Of a stretch of DNA of 64,000 bases, positions 12,894 through 24,789 are shown piece by piece. Position 1 is the stretch's first letter. The number at the start of each line of letters is the position of its first letter. The position numbers and the translations under genes are program-made. The DNA lies in assembly GCA_029961685.1 (NCBI GenBank), contig JARWKL010000009.1, forward strand, positions 30,811,708-30,875,707. The letters are read 5' to 3'. This stretch comes from Aristolochia californica. Taxonomy: Eukaryota; Streptophyta; Magnoliopsida; Piperales; Aristolochiaceae. A model generated the notes under the pieces. It did not search any database, was not told where the DNA came from, and worked only from the letters and a program-made list of their open reading frames with translations.

Positions 12894-15622
12894 ATGGTGA
12901 GGTTTCTATCGAATCACATTTCATAAACGTAGTAAGATAGAAAGAAACCTTGAAATATATTTGCTGAATGTTTCCGTATTCTTGGAGGACCCACCAGCTG
13001 GATTTTATTTGATTCGCTTTTCTTGTTTCATACTGTTGATTGTTCATATGATATTGTTTCCAGGGAGAAGCACAAGAGTCGTTCCTCGATGTTCTTGAAC
13101 AAGACTCCCCTGTTGGTTTTGATTTAAAATCTGGAGGATATCAAACTTCTATTGTTCTTGGTCAAAAGATAGTAAGTGGTCGATGGACCTCAGCTAACTT
13201 TTGTTTCATATAGCTGACATTGGAATTCATATTTCTCATTGAATGCATTTTTTATTTTTCAGTATTTTGTTAGTGGAGGTACAGATGGTGCAGCACTGTC
13301 CTTTGATGTCCAGATTTTTGATAAATCAACAGGAAAACGGTGAGACTATTTTGCAGTAGATCTTTACTAGTGTACGCCCTCGGTCTGGATTGGAAGCTCT
13401 GACTTATGGCCAATTTGGCAGGTTAATTCCAACTGTATTGGGCACACAGCCAACACTATCTGAAGGCCATTCGGCGGTGCTTTTAAATAAAGACAGACTT
13501 CTGATTCTTAAGAGGGACTCGGCACCAGACGACTGCATCTGGTTCCTTGAGGTTTGTGTATAAACTGCTGTGGCAAATGAAATTTCTTGTCTCATATTTA
13601 CCATTGGCAGGGGAGCACCATGTGAAAGGTGTACACATAATCATTTTGGGATGTCGTTTTATTAGATCTGTAATTGCTGTTGATAAGACATCATTTTGAA
13701 TTTCAACTGTAGTCTAACTTGTCCCTGTCATGTGTTATTTTTCAGGTGGACACACCATTTGTCAAAGAGCTGAAGAAGCTCCTTGGAAGTGAGGTGGTTG
13801 CTTGGAGCAAGGGGGTTAAAGGGGATGCACCTAAGCCTGTAGTTATCAGTGGACCTTCAGGCGTTGGGAAAGGGACTCTAATATCCAAACTCATGAAGGA
13901 CTTTCCATCTACATTTGGGTTTTCAGTGAGCCATACAACAAGGTCACCAAGAGAGAATGAGAAGGATGGGGTTCATTATCATTTTAGTGAACGAAGTATA
14001 ATGGAAAAAGATATACAAGATGGAAAGTTCCTTGAATCTGCTAATGTGCATGGAAATCTCTATGGGACCAGTGTTGAAGCAGTAGAAACTGTAACAGATT
14101 CAGGAAAGGTAAGATTCTTAGTGTGTGATTTGTGGAACCATTATCCTCCACTTCATGGGGACTTCACATATGTAAAGAGTTCAGTGTGAGTGTGGTTTTT
14201 TCCCAAATTCTCATGGAATCATCAATTTGAACTTTCTTGTTAACATCTTTCATCTTAAACATTTGAGGCTTCTATGTTACCTACAAACTTTTGAATGCCC
14301 AATATCTTGATAGGTGGATCGAACTTCATGGTGGATTGCCCTATAGTCACTAGAATCTGAATTACTTGGTGCTTGTTTCATTTAAAATTTGTCAAGGTTT
14401 TCTCCTCCAAGTGAATGCTTGACGAGAACTCACCTAGGGTGTATAGAAACTGTTCTCTTCTTATGTTTCAGATGGATAATGAACTACATGTGCCTACTCA
14501 CTTGATACAACCAGTTGTGATTATTCTTTTTTGTTTCCCGTAGAGATGCATATTAGACATTGATGTCCAAGGTGCTCGATCTGTCAAAGCAAGTTCTCTT
14601 GAAGTGGTTTCAATCTTTATCTGCCCACCATCTTTTGAAGAACTTGAAAAGCGCCTTAGGGCACGGTATATGTTTGGAGCCTTTGAATTAAGTTTTCATT
14701 TGATCTTCAGCTATGGCTCTTGCATTCATTTTGAAAATGGATTTGGATGCATTTTGTTTTTGAAACTAGGGGAACTGAAACCGAGGAACAGATCCAAAAA
14801 CGTCTGAGAAATGCCAAGGCTGAGCTTGAGCAAGGGAAGACATCTGGTCTATTTGAGCACCTTCTGGTAAATGATGATCTTGAAGCATGTTATACAAATC
14901 TTAAGGTAAATTTTGCTTCATAAACCTACTTTTAAGAACTGAGTTTCTTAAAATATGCTAGACTTCAGACCTTCTGATATAGTTAATTTAATGCAGAAAA
15001 TCCTGAATCTTGACGGGCAGAGTAATGACAAGTGCCAACAATGTGAGTTTTATATATGTCTGGCACTTCATTGGTTTTTCCTTTTTTGTTTTTTGAATGT
15101 TGATTATACATACTATTTCAAAACAAAATGTTGATTATACATACACATTGCACCCCTTTTCCATAGTGAGACTTGAATCCAAGACCTCATACTAGAAAGG
15201 TCCCCGTGTGGCTATTGAGCTAAAGAACGAATCCACATTTTTTATAAGTATTTTGATGATTCTGCTTAAAATCAGCCTCTGCCTGAATTCAAAATCTGTC
15301 GTGCAGTTATAGAGAATGGTGAACTTCCTGTTGGTCACATGGAGACTGATCAGAAAGTCCTTATCAATTGTGAAACTACTGAACTTGGGAAAGCATCAAG
15401 TAAACTGTAAGTTTTTTGCATACTCGTCTCAAAGATTAATTTTTTGTAACATATGCATAAATTGTTGATTATCGGTTTGCTTGGCGAAGCAGATCTGTGC
15501 TTGATGTATCTTCACTTAAAGGAGGTGCACCAGGGCGGACTAGAGGATTGAAAGTTTATGCTATTGAACGATTTGCTGATGGTCTGAATGGAGTAAAGCA
15601 AGTGCAGAATTCCCTATATTGA
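12894..15622 (+). CDS. GK: Guanylate kinase (plant cytosolic/nuclear AGK type), 10 coding exons, 404 aa
   Basis: Phosphorylates GMP/dGMP to GDP/dGDP with ATP. Coding exons: 12894-12896 (ATG only), 13064-13171, 13263-13339, 13422-13551, 13746-14108, 14544-14665, 14770-14905, 14997-15042, 15307-15406, 15493-15622; total 1215 nt, phases closed. The N-terminal ~105 residues form the kelch-like extension typical of plant AGK1/AGK2 (MGEA start, [13 protein letters not shown]). The kinase core starts near residue 138 with P-loop GPSGVGKGT, then [19 protein letters not shown] (GMP-binding), [22 protein letters not shown] and the lid ending in [35 protein letters not shown] closes the domain. A ~95-residue C-terminal extension follows. 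The MGEA start, shared with Arabidopsis AGK proteins, supports the ATG-only first exon. It is convergent with NF-YA. Confidence 0.94.
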
Positions 15623-16351
15623 ACCATTTGGAGATGAGATTTCATGGTGTGATACTAATTGGTATCCCAATTTTTTATTTAGCTTAGCAGGGTAACTGAT
15701 GGTAACAGATTCTTACATTTGACGACCTCACATTGGATACGGAAGATGCAGAGATTGCTGAACACCGTCAGTTTTCTTCTTTCTTCTTTGGCAGCTGAGT
15801 GATAATAAGTTTCTTTTCTTAGCTTGTCAAAAAGTGTTTTGTCATTGTATCACGGTAATGATGATTCCCATTTCCTCATGAGTTAAGGATTAGCATGCCT
15901 TGTTCAAATCTACCATTTCACGCTTTGGACTCAAATATCTGAGCACAGAATAGATAAAGGAGGTGACACTACAAACAACTTTACACTGGCAGATGCTAAC
16001 ACAGTGGCTTTTCTTCGGAAATTTTGGAAAGACATGTCAGAGACGAGAACATTCCAATTCGGTTGAATGTTAAACCATCTATTCATATCAAAGAGGAACA
16101 TTTCAGCACGCATGTTGAACCAATTCTCATTCTTAAATCAAAACAAGAGAAAAAAACATAAGCTCTTGATACTTTGATAGGTGGAATTCAAAATTAAGTG
16201 CACAGTTCTCTGTCTTTTAGTTTCTAATATCGAATATCTGAATCTACTCAAGCCCACTCAACACTTCTTTTTCACATGGATTGTGGACGATAAGGACATC
16301 CTCAGATGCTTCACCTTTTTCGAACAAAAACACAGAAACAGGAAACCTACC
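15623..16351. other. Convergent 3' flanks of guanylate kinase and NF-YA
   Basis: No coding signal. It holds the 3' UTR of guanylate kinase on + and the distal 3' UTR/flank of NF-YA on -. Confidence 0.5.
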
Positions 16352-16372
16352 AAGCCAAGAATGAATTGCCTT
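16352..16372 (-). promoter_or_regulatory. miR169 target site in the NF-YA 3' UTR
   Basis: The + strand here reads AAGCCAAGAATGAATTGCC followed by TT, i.e. it resembles the miR169 sequence itself, so the minus-strand NF-YA mRNA carries the complement. Against the canonical miR169 core (AGCCAAGGATGACTTGCC) there is one G:U wobble and one mismatch within the core, plus mismatches at the ends. The site lies about 190 bases after the stop codon, the usual place in NF-YA mRNAs. In other plants miR169 cleaves NF-YA transcripts, and drought or nitrogen stress changes this. Confidence 0.87.
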
Positions 16373-16561
16373 CGAAATGCCAGATAACTAGGGGATTCCC
16401 CTTACTGGTCGAATGGGTTCCACGCTTCCAGAACATCCGATCTACCTTCCTGGGTACCCATGGGGGATGCTACATACACAGGATCAAACATTGAAAGAAA
16501 GAGCGCAGTTGCAGGAAGAGCAAATGCTGGAAACACCCTTTTCATCCCTCAAGATGCAGGG

Positions 16562-19500
16562 TCATTGTATGGTGACAGCCCGCTGTGCGGCCTGTCCCAC
16601 TAGAATGTCACTCCTCTGCTGCCCAGAGTCTCCATCTTCTTGGAAAGCTGAATGTTTAAAGCTTCCCGGGTGTTGCTGATAACATCCAGCATTGGAGAAT
16701 GTACTCGGCTCAGAAGAGTCCCTCGATGTGGGCCCTTTCATTTCTTCCTGAAAACCAGCAGCAGCCTGCTGAATACACTCTGACTGCATCTGATCAGAAC
16801 CCGATGAACTAACTGATTGGGTAGGATGAAATCCACAAGAACCAGCATCCTTATCCCCGGCAGGGTTAACAGCATCACCACTAAGCTTCTTCGTGTTGAG
16901 GAAACGACCACCACAACCCCTAGCTCTTCTCTTAGCATGCTGGTGGCGAGACTCGTGAAGATAAGGCTGCAAGAACAAGAACAGAAGTTGAACCCTGTTA
17001 AGTCTACTAGATCTTTCCATCTTGTACCCCTTAAAGAGAAGAAACAGAAAAGGAATGCAGAGAAGTAGAACAGAGAAGATCATTTCCTGCAAAGGTGCAT
17101 GCACCACCAAGATATAACTACAACCTTTAAAGATAATAATACCAAGAATTAAGTTCCAGAAGATGAACCTTTCTAACTTTAACAAGTTTCTTTTCCAGTT
17201 CAGCTTTTGCTCTTGATTGCCTTCGCCTCAGAATTCCATGATATTGCTTTGCATTCACGAAAACGGGCTCTTCTGTCATTTCAAGTGGCAAAGGCATACG
17301 AGTATGAGGCATCCCAAGTATTTGAGGATGCACCTGAAGCAATTAGAGCAAATCATAAGACATTTTCAACCCAAATGCAAGCAGAGAAAAGGCAAATCTG
17401 GCCCAAGCATAAGACGGGACAAATACACAACCAGAAAATGTGATAGAGGTATTTTACTGGTCATGTTATGGGGTGATTACAGATCATGGTTTGTAACACA
17501 TATATAATGCCTCTTAATCAGGCAAACTGCAAATCATGATTATTTACCTAATCTAACAATCTACAGAGTTCTCATACAGTACAACCTTTATTTGTTCAGA
17601 ATTTTTTGAGGGTCAGGCAGTTTGCATTCAAGCCTAACCACACCAAACCCATCATAGGTTAGCAACCTTTCAAATAAACCAAGGTCATGTTAGTTTATTA
17701 TGATTACATGGATCCAACCCAAGCTATGAACATTTGCAGTAAATTACAGTTTGTATCTTACAGTCTTATGCTACAAACAGTTCTACTTAGTTTGAAATGA
17801 ACAAATTAGCATGGTTGCTTTTCCCAACAATTAATGAGCTGCTTAGTCCCTTGTTCCACTAGGCACACCTGTTAACAAAGACCTCCGTGCATCACCTCAA
17901 AGGAGTTCCCTTTACAATGTTACCAAATGGGATGCTCTTAGATTCTCTAAGATATCCTTATCCCCGATAATATCTACTTTTGACCCTCATTTATCTCCCA
18001 GATAAGATCTGAGAAATTTTAAGACCTACATTCTATGTGCAGACAATATTTAGACCAACTAACTAATGAGTTTTTTGTTGAACATTTCAATTGTAAACCA
18101 CAAATTTTCCATTTACCCTTAAGTTGTACCAAATCAATTTGGACGCATTTTCCCAGAAATTTGGGTAAAATTATAATGTTTTCAGTGCCTAGTCACATCT
18201 CCCACTAGCACATGCATCTTCTAGTCATTATTCACTGCTTCTACCCACTTGTTCCAGCTCTTTCCATATCCTCCCCAAAGCCATCAAGATACACCATACA
18301 TTAAACTCCACTGTCCTCAAATGGCTTTTTTTTGTCCCATTACATGATGGAATATTCTTTATTATATGGAGAGACTTGACACTCCATCATTGTCCAACTG
18401 GGATTTTAAAATATTGAAGGAAAGTAAAGTAGAATAAGCAGTTACCTAACATCATGTTCCTACCAAATGCGAAAACCCTCCACCCCTTCACCCTCCCTAA
18501 CAACAACAAGAGGAAGGGAAAAAAAGAGAGGTAACAGTAACTTGCAGCTACACATTAAAGGCAGTTGACCAGTAGCATAAATTTACGCCACATAGACACC
18601 ATAACGTTCACATTAATAATTGAAACATGAATTTAAAATTCTAGTTGATAAATTGATGCCACTAAAAAATATTTCAAACCAATTATGCAGGCATAATCAT
18701 CACAAAAGAATGCCTATGAATTACACACCAGAGCCTGAGTTCCATAAGCTGTCAAAAGGCCACCATAATAAGGATCCGAGCAAGGATATGCCTGTTGAGA
18801 GTTCCAAGACATGAAAATCATTTCAGTATAGATTAAAAACTAGAAACCAAATTGATATAATCTCTTTCAGTGATCCAAAGCAAAGTAAAATTAGACAATG
18901 GGAACTCAATTATTTGTCCTTGGAGCTTTGAGAGAGAGATGCTTACAATTGAGGGACCAAGTTCCAGCTGGGTAGGTGGTACAACATATTCAGCCATCAT
19001 GGGAGTTGAAGAGATGACTTGCACATGTTGGGTTTCACGGTTTCCATCAAATCCTGCATCCAATTTCTATATTAACACCATAATGTGGTATTGGTACAAC
19101 TCTACAGTGAACTGAAAATCGATAACTGTTTCAGCTAAAAATGAAAATTGCTTAAGTAGCATACTACAGAAAATGAATTGCGAAACTAGAAGCAACTGTC
19201 AATTAGTATCAAAAAGGAAGACCAAAAAACTCCCTGCCCCTTGCCCCCTCCCCCTCCCCTCTAACACACTGGGAAAAAAAACCACAGGAAGAAGGAGTTT
19301 ACACAACTAGGGTTGAACATTGGGTTTCACGGGGAACCTGACCCCACCCGACCAGAAACCTCGACAGGTTTTAAGTTTCACCCTACAGATCAGGAACGGG
19401 AATGAGGAGAAAAAATCCATGTGGCTTTGGAGGTGGGACGGGTTTTTCCAAACCGATCTGTCCCCAACCCTAACACGACTTTATAACTTATAAACCCTTT

Positions 19501-20453
19501 TTTAAAATTATAACTATATATTTAAAAATAAAAAGGTAACTTTTTTAAAAAAAATTGAGAGATTTTTTATTATTTTTATTTATACAGTATAATAGTTTTT
19601 TATATAGATTAAGCCATGGGTCGAAGAGTGGATGGGTGAGGGATGCGGTGGGGATGGGGTTACGGAGACGGGGATCGGGTAGGGGTTGCGGAGATGGTTT
19701 TTATTTTTGGGGAGTCGGGTTCAGGGTATCAAAAAACCCGATCCCAACCTGACATATGCCTACCCCTAACTGTGTGCATGTTGATTTTGAAACAACCAAA
19801 ATGATCGAAGTACTTGAGACCTCAATAATATGTTGGAAAAGGTGGATTTTTGGGAATTGATTAAGGTTCTGCATATACAAGAACCTCGCTCCGGGATGAT
19901 TTCAACAATGTTACACTCAACATATATCAGAGCAAAAACACCTCTTCCTTAAATTAAGGCTTGCATACTACAAGAAACACTTGGAATTCAACATAAACCC
20001 TAGCTAATGGAATGGTTGAAAGTGAAACCAAACTAGCACTGACAACCAATTCAAAATAACCAAAAGAAAAAGCAAGTTGCAGCATTTTCTGCAAGAGCAT
20101 GTCATTAAATGAGACGGGCACCTCCAAATAGCCACTAAACACAAACTTCGAGAGCAGGCACTAATGAATAATGACGGAGCATTACCTGATTGGGTTGGAG
20201 CAGTTTGTGCCTCTTTATTAGTATCAGCCTCCTCGGCATTGCCACATTGAGTTGGTGGTGGGCCTGTTTTGGTCTCATTTTCTCCACCTGGAACTTCAAT
20301 TGAAGGAGATTTAAGTGAGCCCTCAGTTAGAACGATAGGAGAGATGATATTATATGGAACACAACGCCACCAAGGCTGAGAACAGACTGCTGACTGTTGA
20401 AGACCTTGCAATTCAGGCTCTGTCAACCTCGTATTCTTGGGTTGTGAGTGCAT
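16562..20453 (-). CDS. NF-YA: Nuclear transcription factor Y subunit A (CCAAT-binding, HAP2 type), 5 coding exons, 335 aa
   Basis: NF-YA joins an NF-YB/NF-YC dimer and gives the trimer its CCAAT-box specificity. Coding exons on the minus strand, in order: 20453-20186, 19053-18947, 18791-18729, 17333-17169, 16966-16562 (1008 nt, phases closed). Exon 3 encodes the family signature [19 protein letters not shown]. Exon 4 carries the A1 helix that binds NF-YB/C ([20 protein letters not shown], then [14 protein letters not shown]). Exon 5 opens with the DNA-binding A2 helix [17 protein letters not shown] and the GGRF motif, then NTKK. The flanks are Ser/Gln-rich. Start ATG 20453 is followed by MHSQPKN and a tryptophan pair. 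A leader intron (about 20493-21477) separates the start codon from the first exon near 21480-21560. Regulation by miR169 is indicated by the 3' UTR site. All key NF-YA residues I can check are present. Confidence 0.96.
19306..19770. mobile_element. Possible hAT-type MITE in NF-YA intron 1 (degenerate)
   Basis: A ~460-bp insert-like segment starts with TAGGGTTGAACATTGGG and ends, on the opposite strand, with TAGGGGTAGGCATATG. Both ends run into CGGGT/ACCCG-rich inward sequence (GGAACCTGACCCC against GGTTGGGATCGGG) around an AT-rich core. TAGGGGT ends with ACCCG-rich arms are common in plant hAT MITEs. I could not find an exact 8-bp target duplication, so the ends are approximate. Confidence 0.4.
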
Positions 20454-21560
20454 GCTTCTGAAAACTCTACTTAACTATATCTCTCACTTAACTGCATCAA
20501 GAACAAAACCAGAATAAAGCAAAAGACAAAAGAAAGTAGCTAATGAAATGAGGAGATGGAAATAATGACGATGATGAAGCTAATATGACATTAGAAACAA
20601 GCACACATGAAAATGGTAAAAGGAAATGAGAAGATTATCCATATTTGGATGTCAAATAATAAGAGAAAAAGGAAAGAAAGACAAAAGAACGGCCAAATGT
20701 GAGTAACTTCAAATCAACCTCGCATGGATGAAAACCTTGCTCAACTCCTTCGACAAATTAATTATATCACAGATGTGAGTCATATAACAACGAACTTGAT
20801 AGGAGATTTGTCACCGAAAAGGTATCAGACGCCCAAAAGCAATAATGAAGAGACTGAGATGGACGAGAAGAGATGAAGGGTTTGCATCGCAACAAGCTAT
20901 CCGTTCAATCTGCCGTTCAGAATGCCAAATTAGATATTTTCAAAAAAATAGCATTGTCAAGTACATAAATTACAGCAAATAAGAATAGAAACAGCTCTTC
21001 GGCACTCGCACAGCGAATGACCACATCGAAGTTCTACGTGGAATCCAACAGAACATACTAAAACACATCAATTCCAAGTTCCAACATTGGGAGATACCAT
21101 CAGTCGGAAGCAAAAAAACGTCTTTCCGTGGATTAAATCTAAAACTCTTTCAGCACCGAACATCAGGCAGCGTCATACAGGATCCAAAGACAATAAGATC
21201 GCAATCCTGAAACTTTAACCCAGAGTAAGGATCCTAAAGGCCGACCAAGTTTTCATGGAACAGACGAAATCCAAAAGAGCAAGTAAACGACGAGTCAATC
21301 ATCCAATTCCTACTTATTCAGCCTACTATAAACTCAAACTAGGTGAAGACAACATGAAAGAAAAACAGATTAATCACCTCCTCAAGTGATAATTTACAAT
21401 CCAGAAACAGCAAACCCTAATCCTGAACAAATTAACCGTATACGAAACCAATACAGTAAACTTGGGAGGACACTCACGCAGCAAAAGCAGATGGAGGAAA
21501 GAAACCCACTTTCTCTTCTGCGGAGAATCCTTGGGGCATCGATCGCTTCGTGAACCGATT
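20454..21560 (-). other. NF-YA 5' leader with a ~1-kb intron
   Basis: On the minus strand a first exon near 21560-21478 ends at a donor CTGC|GTGAGTG, and an acceptor TTGATGCAG lies just upstream of the start codon near 20493. No coding potential in between. The likely first exon overlaps the sequence around the pyrimidine/AG-rich 21480-21560 segment. Confidence 0.55.
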
Positions 21561-22658
21561 CACAGTAATTCTAAGTTGCAAAGAGAGTAAAAGATGGATA
21601 ATTTCTCTTCACGCAAAGCTCCCTGGCGCTTCGTTGATGAATTGACCTTTTTCTTCTCAGAAAAAAAAGAGTCCCCGTCACGACTTAGGGGAACCTGGCA
21701 AACAATGAAAAATCCTAGGCTGATGTGTAAAGACAAAAGGAGCCCTCTCACTTTTGAGATTGGCGGATGCCTCTTCTCCAAACCGTTCTCAATCAGAAAT
21801 GCAAATTAAAGAAAATTATTATTAAAATGTATGAACTAATATATAAAAAAAATTATTTAAAATATTAAATAATTTAAATTTCATTAAATGCCAAATTACT
21901 AATTTTAAACTGGTCTGGCAAAAAAAAAAGGCAGGAGAAGAACGATAGAAGGGCATCTTCGTCAACTCAAATGGCAAAACCTAGTACGTCTTCGTTTGTA
22001 GCTCATGACTTGAAAGGTCAGCGACGAAAGGAAGTAAGGGCATTTGGGTCAGAGAAGAGGAAGTGGTACTTCTTGCGCTGGCGATAGTCCATAGGGTCAC
22101 TCCAGAATTGACCAACCAGTGGTGGTTACTGGGGAGAATTAAGCGCAGTTAAGGGTCCACCACACGAGGCATGCGCTGACACGCGATTTGACGTCTCGAT
22201 GTGTCGGCACTAAGGAGAACGCGGGCCCACGGCCGTTGGCAGCGTTAAACGTGGAGGGTAAACAAGCGTGGAGTTGGTGAGAGTTAACGGCGGAGAGGGT
22301 GACGAGGCTCCGCCGTCAGGCAGGGTTCCGTTCGCAGCCGTCCCGATTGTGTCGTGCGCGGAGGTGGCTGCCCGAATGTAGGAAGACACGCACGGATCAC
22401 GTGACAGGGATTGTTACCTGACTGCCACCAGGCACGAGCTGGGAACACGACAAGCTTCAGGGCGGCTACACATGCTCAATGCTATAATCCAACACGCTTT
22501 GACTCGACTCAGCCCGATTTTGATGGGTGAAGGATGAACAAAACCCATCTAAGAATCGGACGGAAATGAGTAGCGCCACACAATGAATAGAATAAGTCAT
22601 TCCTCCACAACCCTCTTTCTCTTACTAGATCTCTCTCTCTTCGTAAAAAGAAACCAGT
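21561..22658. other. NF-YA promoter region
   Basis: No coding signal. An AT-rich block (about 21790-21930) is followed by GC-richer DNA with a G-box CACGTG at 22398-22403 and several ACGTG cores. Confidence 0.45.
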
Positions 22659-22978
22659 TGTTGGAATATTTGTTTGTATCGATCGGGTCAGTCCTTGTAT
22701 AAAGATCTGTGGGGTTGTTTTTCTAACAGGTTCGAACCTTTTAGCGCACTGGTTTCAACATGGTATTAGAATAGGTTGGTCCCGTATTCGAGTCTTGCTC
22801 ACACTGAATTTTGTCCTAGGTATTTCTAATGAATTTGTCCCGAGTTTTCCGGTGAGTTTGTCCACGGGTTTTCCTGTGCGGAAATATTTGTTTGTATTGA
22901 CCGGGCCAGTCTTTATATAAAGATATGTGGGGTTGCTTTCCTAACAAGTTCGAACTTTTTAGCGCACTGGTATCAACA
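22659..22978 (+). mobile_element. TRIM (terminal-repeat retrotransposon in miniature), 320 bp
   Basis: Two direct repeats of about 103 bp, 22659-22760 and 22875-22978, each start with TG and end with CAACA, and share long runs (AATATTTGTTTGTAT, TTTAGCGCACTGGT). The first is followed directly by TGGTATTAGAATAGG (22761 on), a close match to the initiator-Met tRNA primer-binding site TGGTATCAGAGC. The internal region is only 114 bp and non-coding; CCACGGGTTTTCC before the second repeat could serve as polypurine/priming region. Flanks are CCAGT (22654-22658) and CCAAT (22979-22983), a target duplication with one difference. This is the TRIM layout: LTR, PBS, tiny internal part, LTR. It is non-autonomous and probably old, given roughly 10-15 differences between the LTRs. 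Confidence 0.8.
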
Positions 22979-23300
22979 CCAATTCAACAAATATTCCAAA
23001 GGTTGAACCACAATAGGGTATTTGAGTATGTTGAAAATACATGAGTTTATATGTGCACAGTTCAAGCAATAATTGTTCACATAGTGGCATAACCCTTTTC
23101 TTATTTTCTAATTAAAAAACTATGTAGCCATGTTAATTTTCTGTTTTTGCATATGAGAGCTCTCTCTCTTTCTTCACTGAAGAGGCATTATTTATTCATC
23201 ATATTCATGTGGGCAGTAACAGAAGAATAGACTGATAATTGGTCATACTCCTGCAAAATCATCCAATTTAACAGACCACTTCTAGGTGCAACGGGGTTTG

Positions 23301-24580
23301 TCAATCTGATCCAGTCCAACCAATTACTGTATCACGAATATAAAATTCATTCTTTTCTCTCTCTCTCTTTTGACCCACAGTTACCTCCGCTTTTCTGATC
23401 AGTTCTTGAGCACTCTCAGCAGAAACTACAATCTGTCTTGCAGAATTTTCTATGAATCCTTCTTCCAACCCTTTATCAAACAATGCTAGCAAACTGTTGT
23501 AGTAGCCATCCACGTTTAACAGGCCCACCTGTTGAATCATTCAGCAACTGCACAGCTTGAAGAACAGGTCTAGAAAGCTTTGAAATGATCAAACTGGAGC
23601 ATGGAAGAGAAACGTCATCTTACTGGTCTTTCATGAATGCCGAACTGAGACCAAGCGATCATCTCTAGAAGCTCTTCCATAGTTCCGTTGCCACCTAGAG
23701 GACCAAAGACAGGATTAAGATGGAAAAGGGGTAAGGAATAAGTGGTGCAGAATACAAGCGAAGATGCTAGACAAGGTGGTTGTTGAATTAACATGGAAGG
23801 GCAATGAATGCATCGGCATGTTCGCCATCTCTGACTTTCTCGCGTGCATATCTGCTACTGTTTTTTACTTCGCCTACCTTCCCCGCTAGAATTTGCTATC
23901 CCATAAATGAGAAATGACGACACTAAACAAAGAAAAATGGAATCGTGGATAGAACTTCACCTCGTGCGGTAAGCCCTGGGGATCACTCTGGTAGGAAGAG
24001 AACAAAGACATGTCAAACCGAAGAATAATAAGAATTAATCACCAAGTCTTCTACAGAAGTATTGCGAGTCAATGATGTTTGCAGAAGAATGATTAAACGC
24101 GTAAATTAAAGCAAAGAAGAAGAGATGTCATTTTCCGCACCCGAGAACATGACAGCCGCCATTAAAGACAGTCTGAGAAATCAAACCCATAAGACCAACG
24201 TTGCCGCCTCCGCAGACCATGTCCACTTTTCTCTACACCTATCTGATGAAGTTGCATGAAATCAAGCATACGATAACATGAGGACAATGAAAGATTTTAA
24301 ACGATAATGGATTGAAAGACAAAAAAACAGTTTGTACGTATTTATGTCATGCTCTCCATTCTTGTTCTTGCAAAAAATTGTTTCTCTTTATCTGATTACC
24401 AGCTGTTTCCCGAGCTCGAGAGCTGCATAGCTTAATGCAGGATTGAAACCTGATCTACTCCCACAGAAGACGCAAATTCGTCTAAACCTTCTTTGTTTTC
24501 CACTTAACGCCCTTTCTTCACATCCTTCCTTGCTTCGACGGAGAAAGAAGCAGCCTAAAAGAAAAGAACCCTTGGCTGAT
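23301..24580 (-). pseudogene. LOG: LOG-type cytokinin riboside 5'-monophosphate phosphoribohydrolase, decayed
   Basis: LOG enzymes release active cytokinin bases from their nucleotides. Remnant exons on the minus strand: about 24560-24400 ([25 protein letters not shown]), 24232-24141 ([27 protein letters not shown]), 23987-23961 (GVIPRAYRTR), about 23895-23796 ([15 protein letters not shown]), 23694-23624 ([19 protein letters not shown]) and 23528-23301 ([20 protein letters not shown], stop). Order and spacing fit the family. Damage: no ATG before RRICVFCG in the open frame; the acceptor of exon 2 is followed by GTG TAG, where the family has Val-Glu, unless a shifted acceptor is used; exons 3 and 4 do not join in phase; the catalytic PGGYGT motif reads PCGNGT, and the catalytic Arg of the family's MAR(H/N)xDAFI segment is Glu. 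It is therefore probably a pseudogene, or at least not an active enzyme. Confidence 0.82.
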
Positions 24581-24653
24581 TTTCAATCTCTTTCTAAAAT
24601 CTTCTTTTGTCTGCTAATTAATATGCTTCATGTTTGAGAAGAGACTAACAAGA

Positions 24654-24780
24654 TGTAAACTCGTAAAATCTATTTTTCTTTCTTATTCATCTATTGCACA
24701 CAAATACATCTATTTATATACAAGGATTACATGTAAAATAACCGGTCTTCCGGATCTCTAAAGCTAATACGGAGGACTTC
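24654..24780 (-). repeat. 3' LTR of the first copia element
   Basis: About 130 bp, similar along its length to the interrupted copy at 28699-28783 plus 30536-30594. Its outer end (TGTAAACTCG on +) abuts the CAAGA target duplication. Its inner end is eroded. Confidence 0.75.
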
Positions 24781-24789
24781 TTCCTCAAG

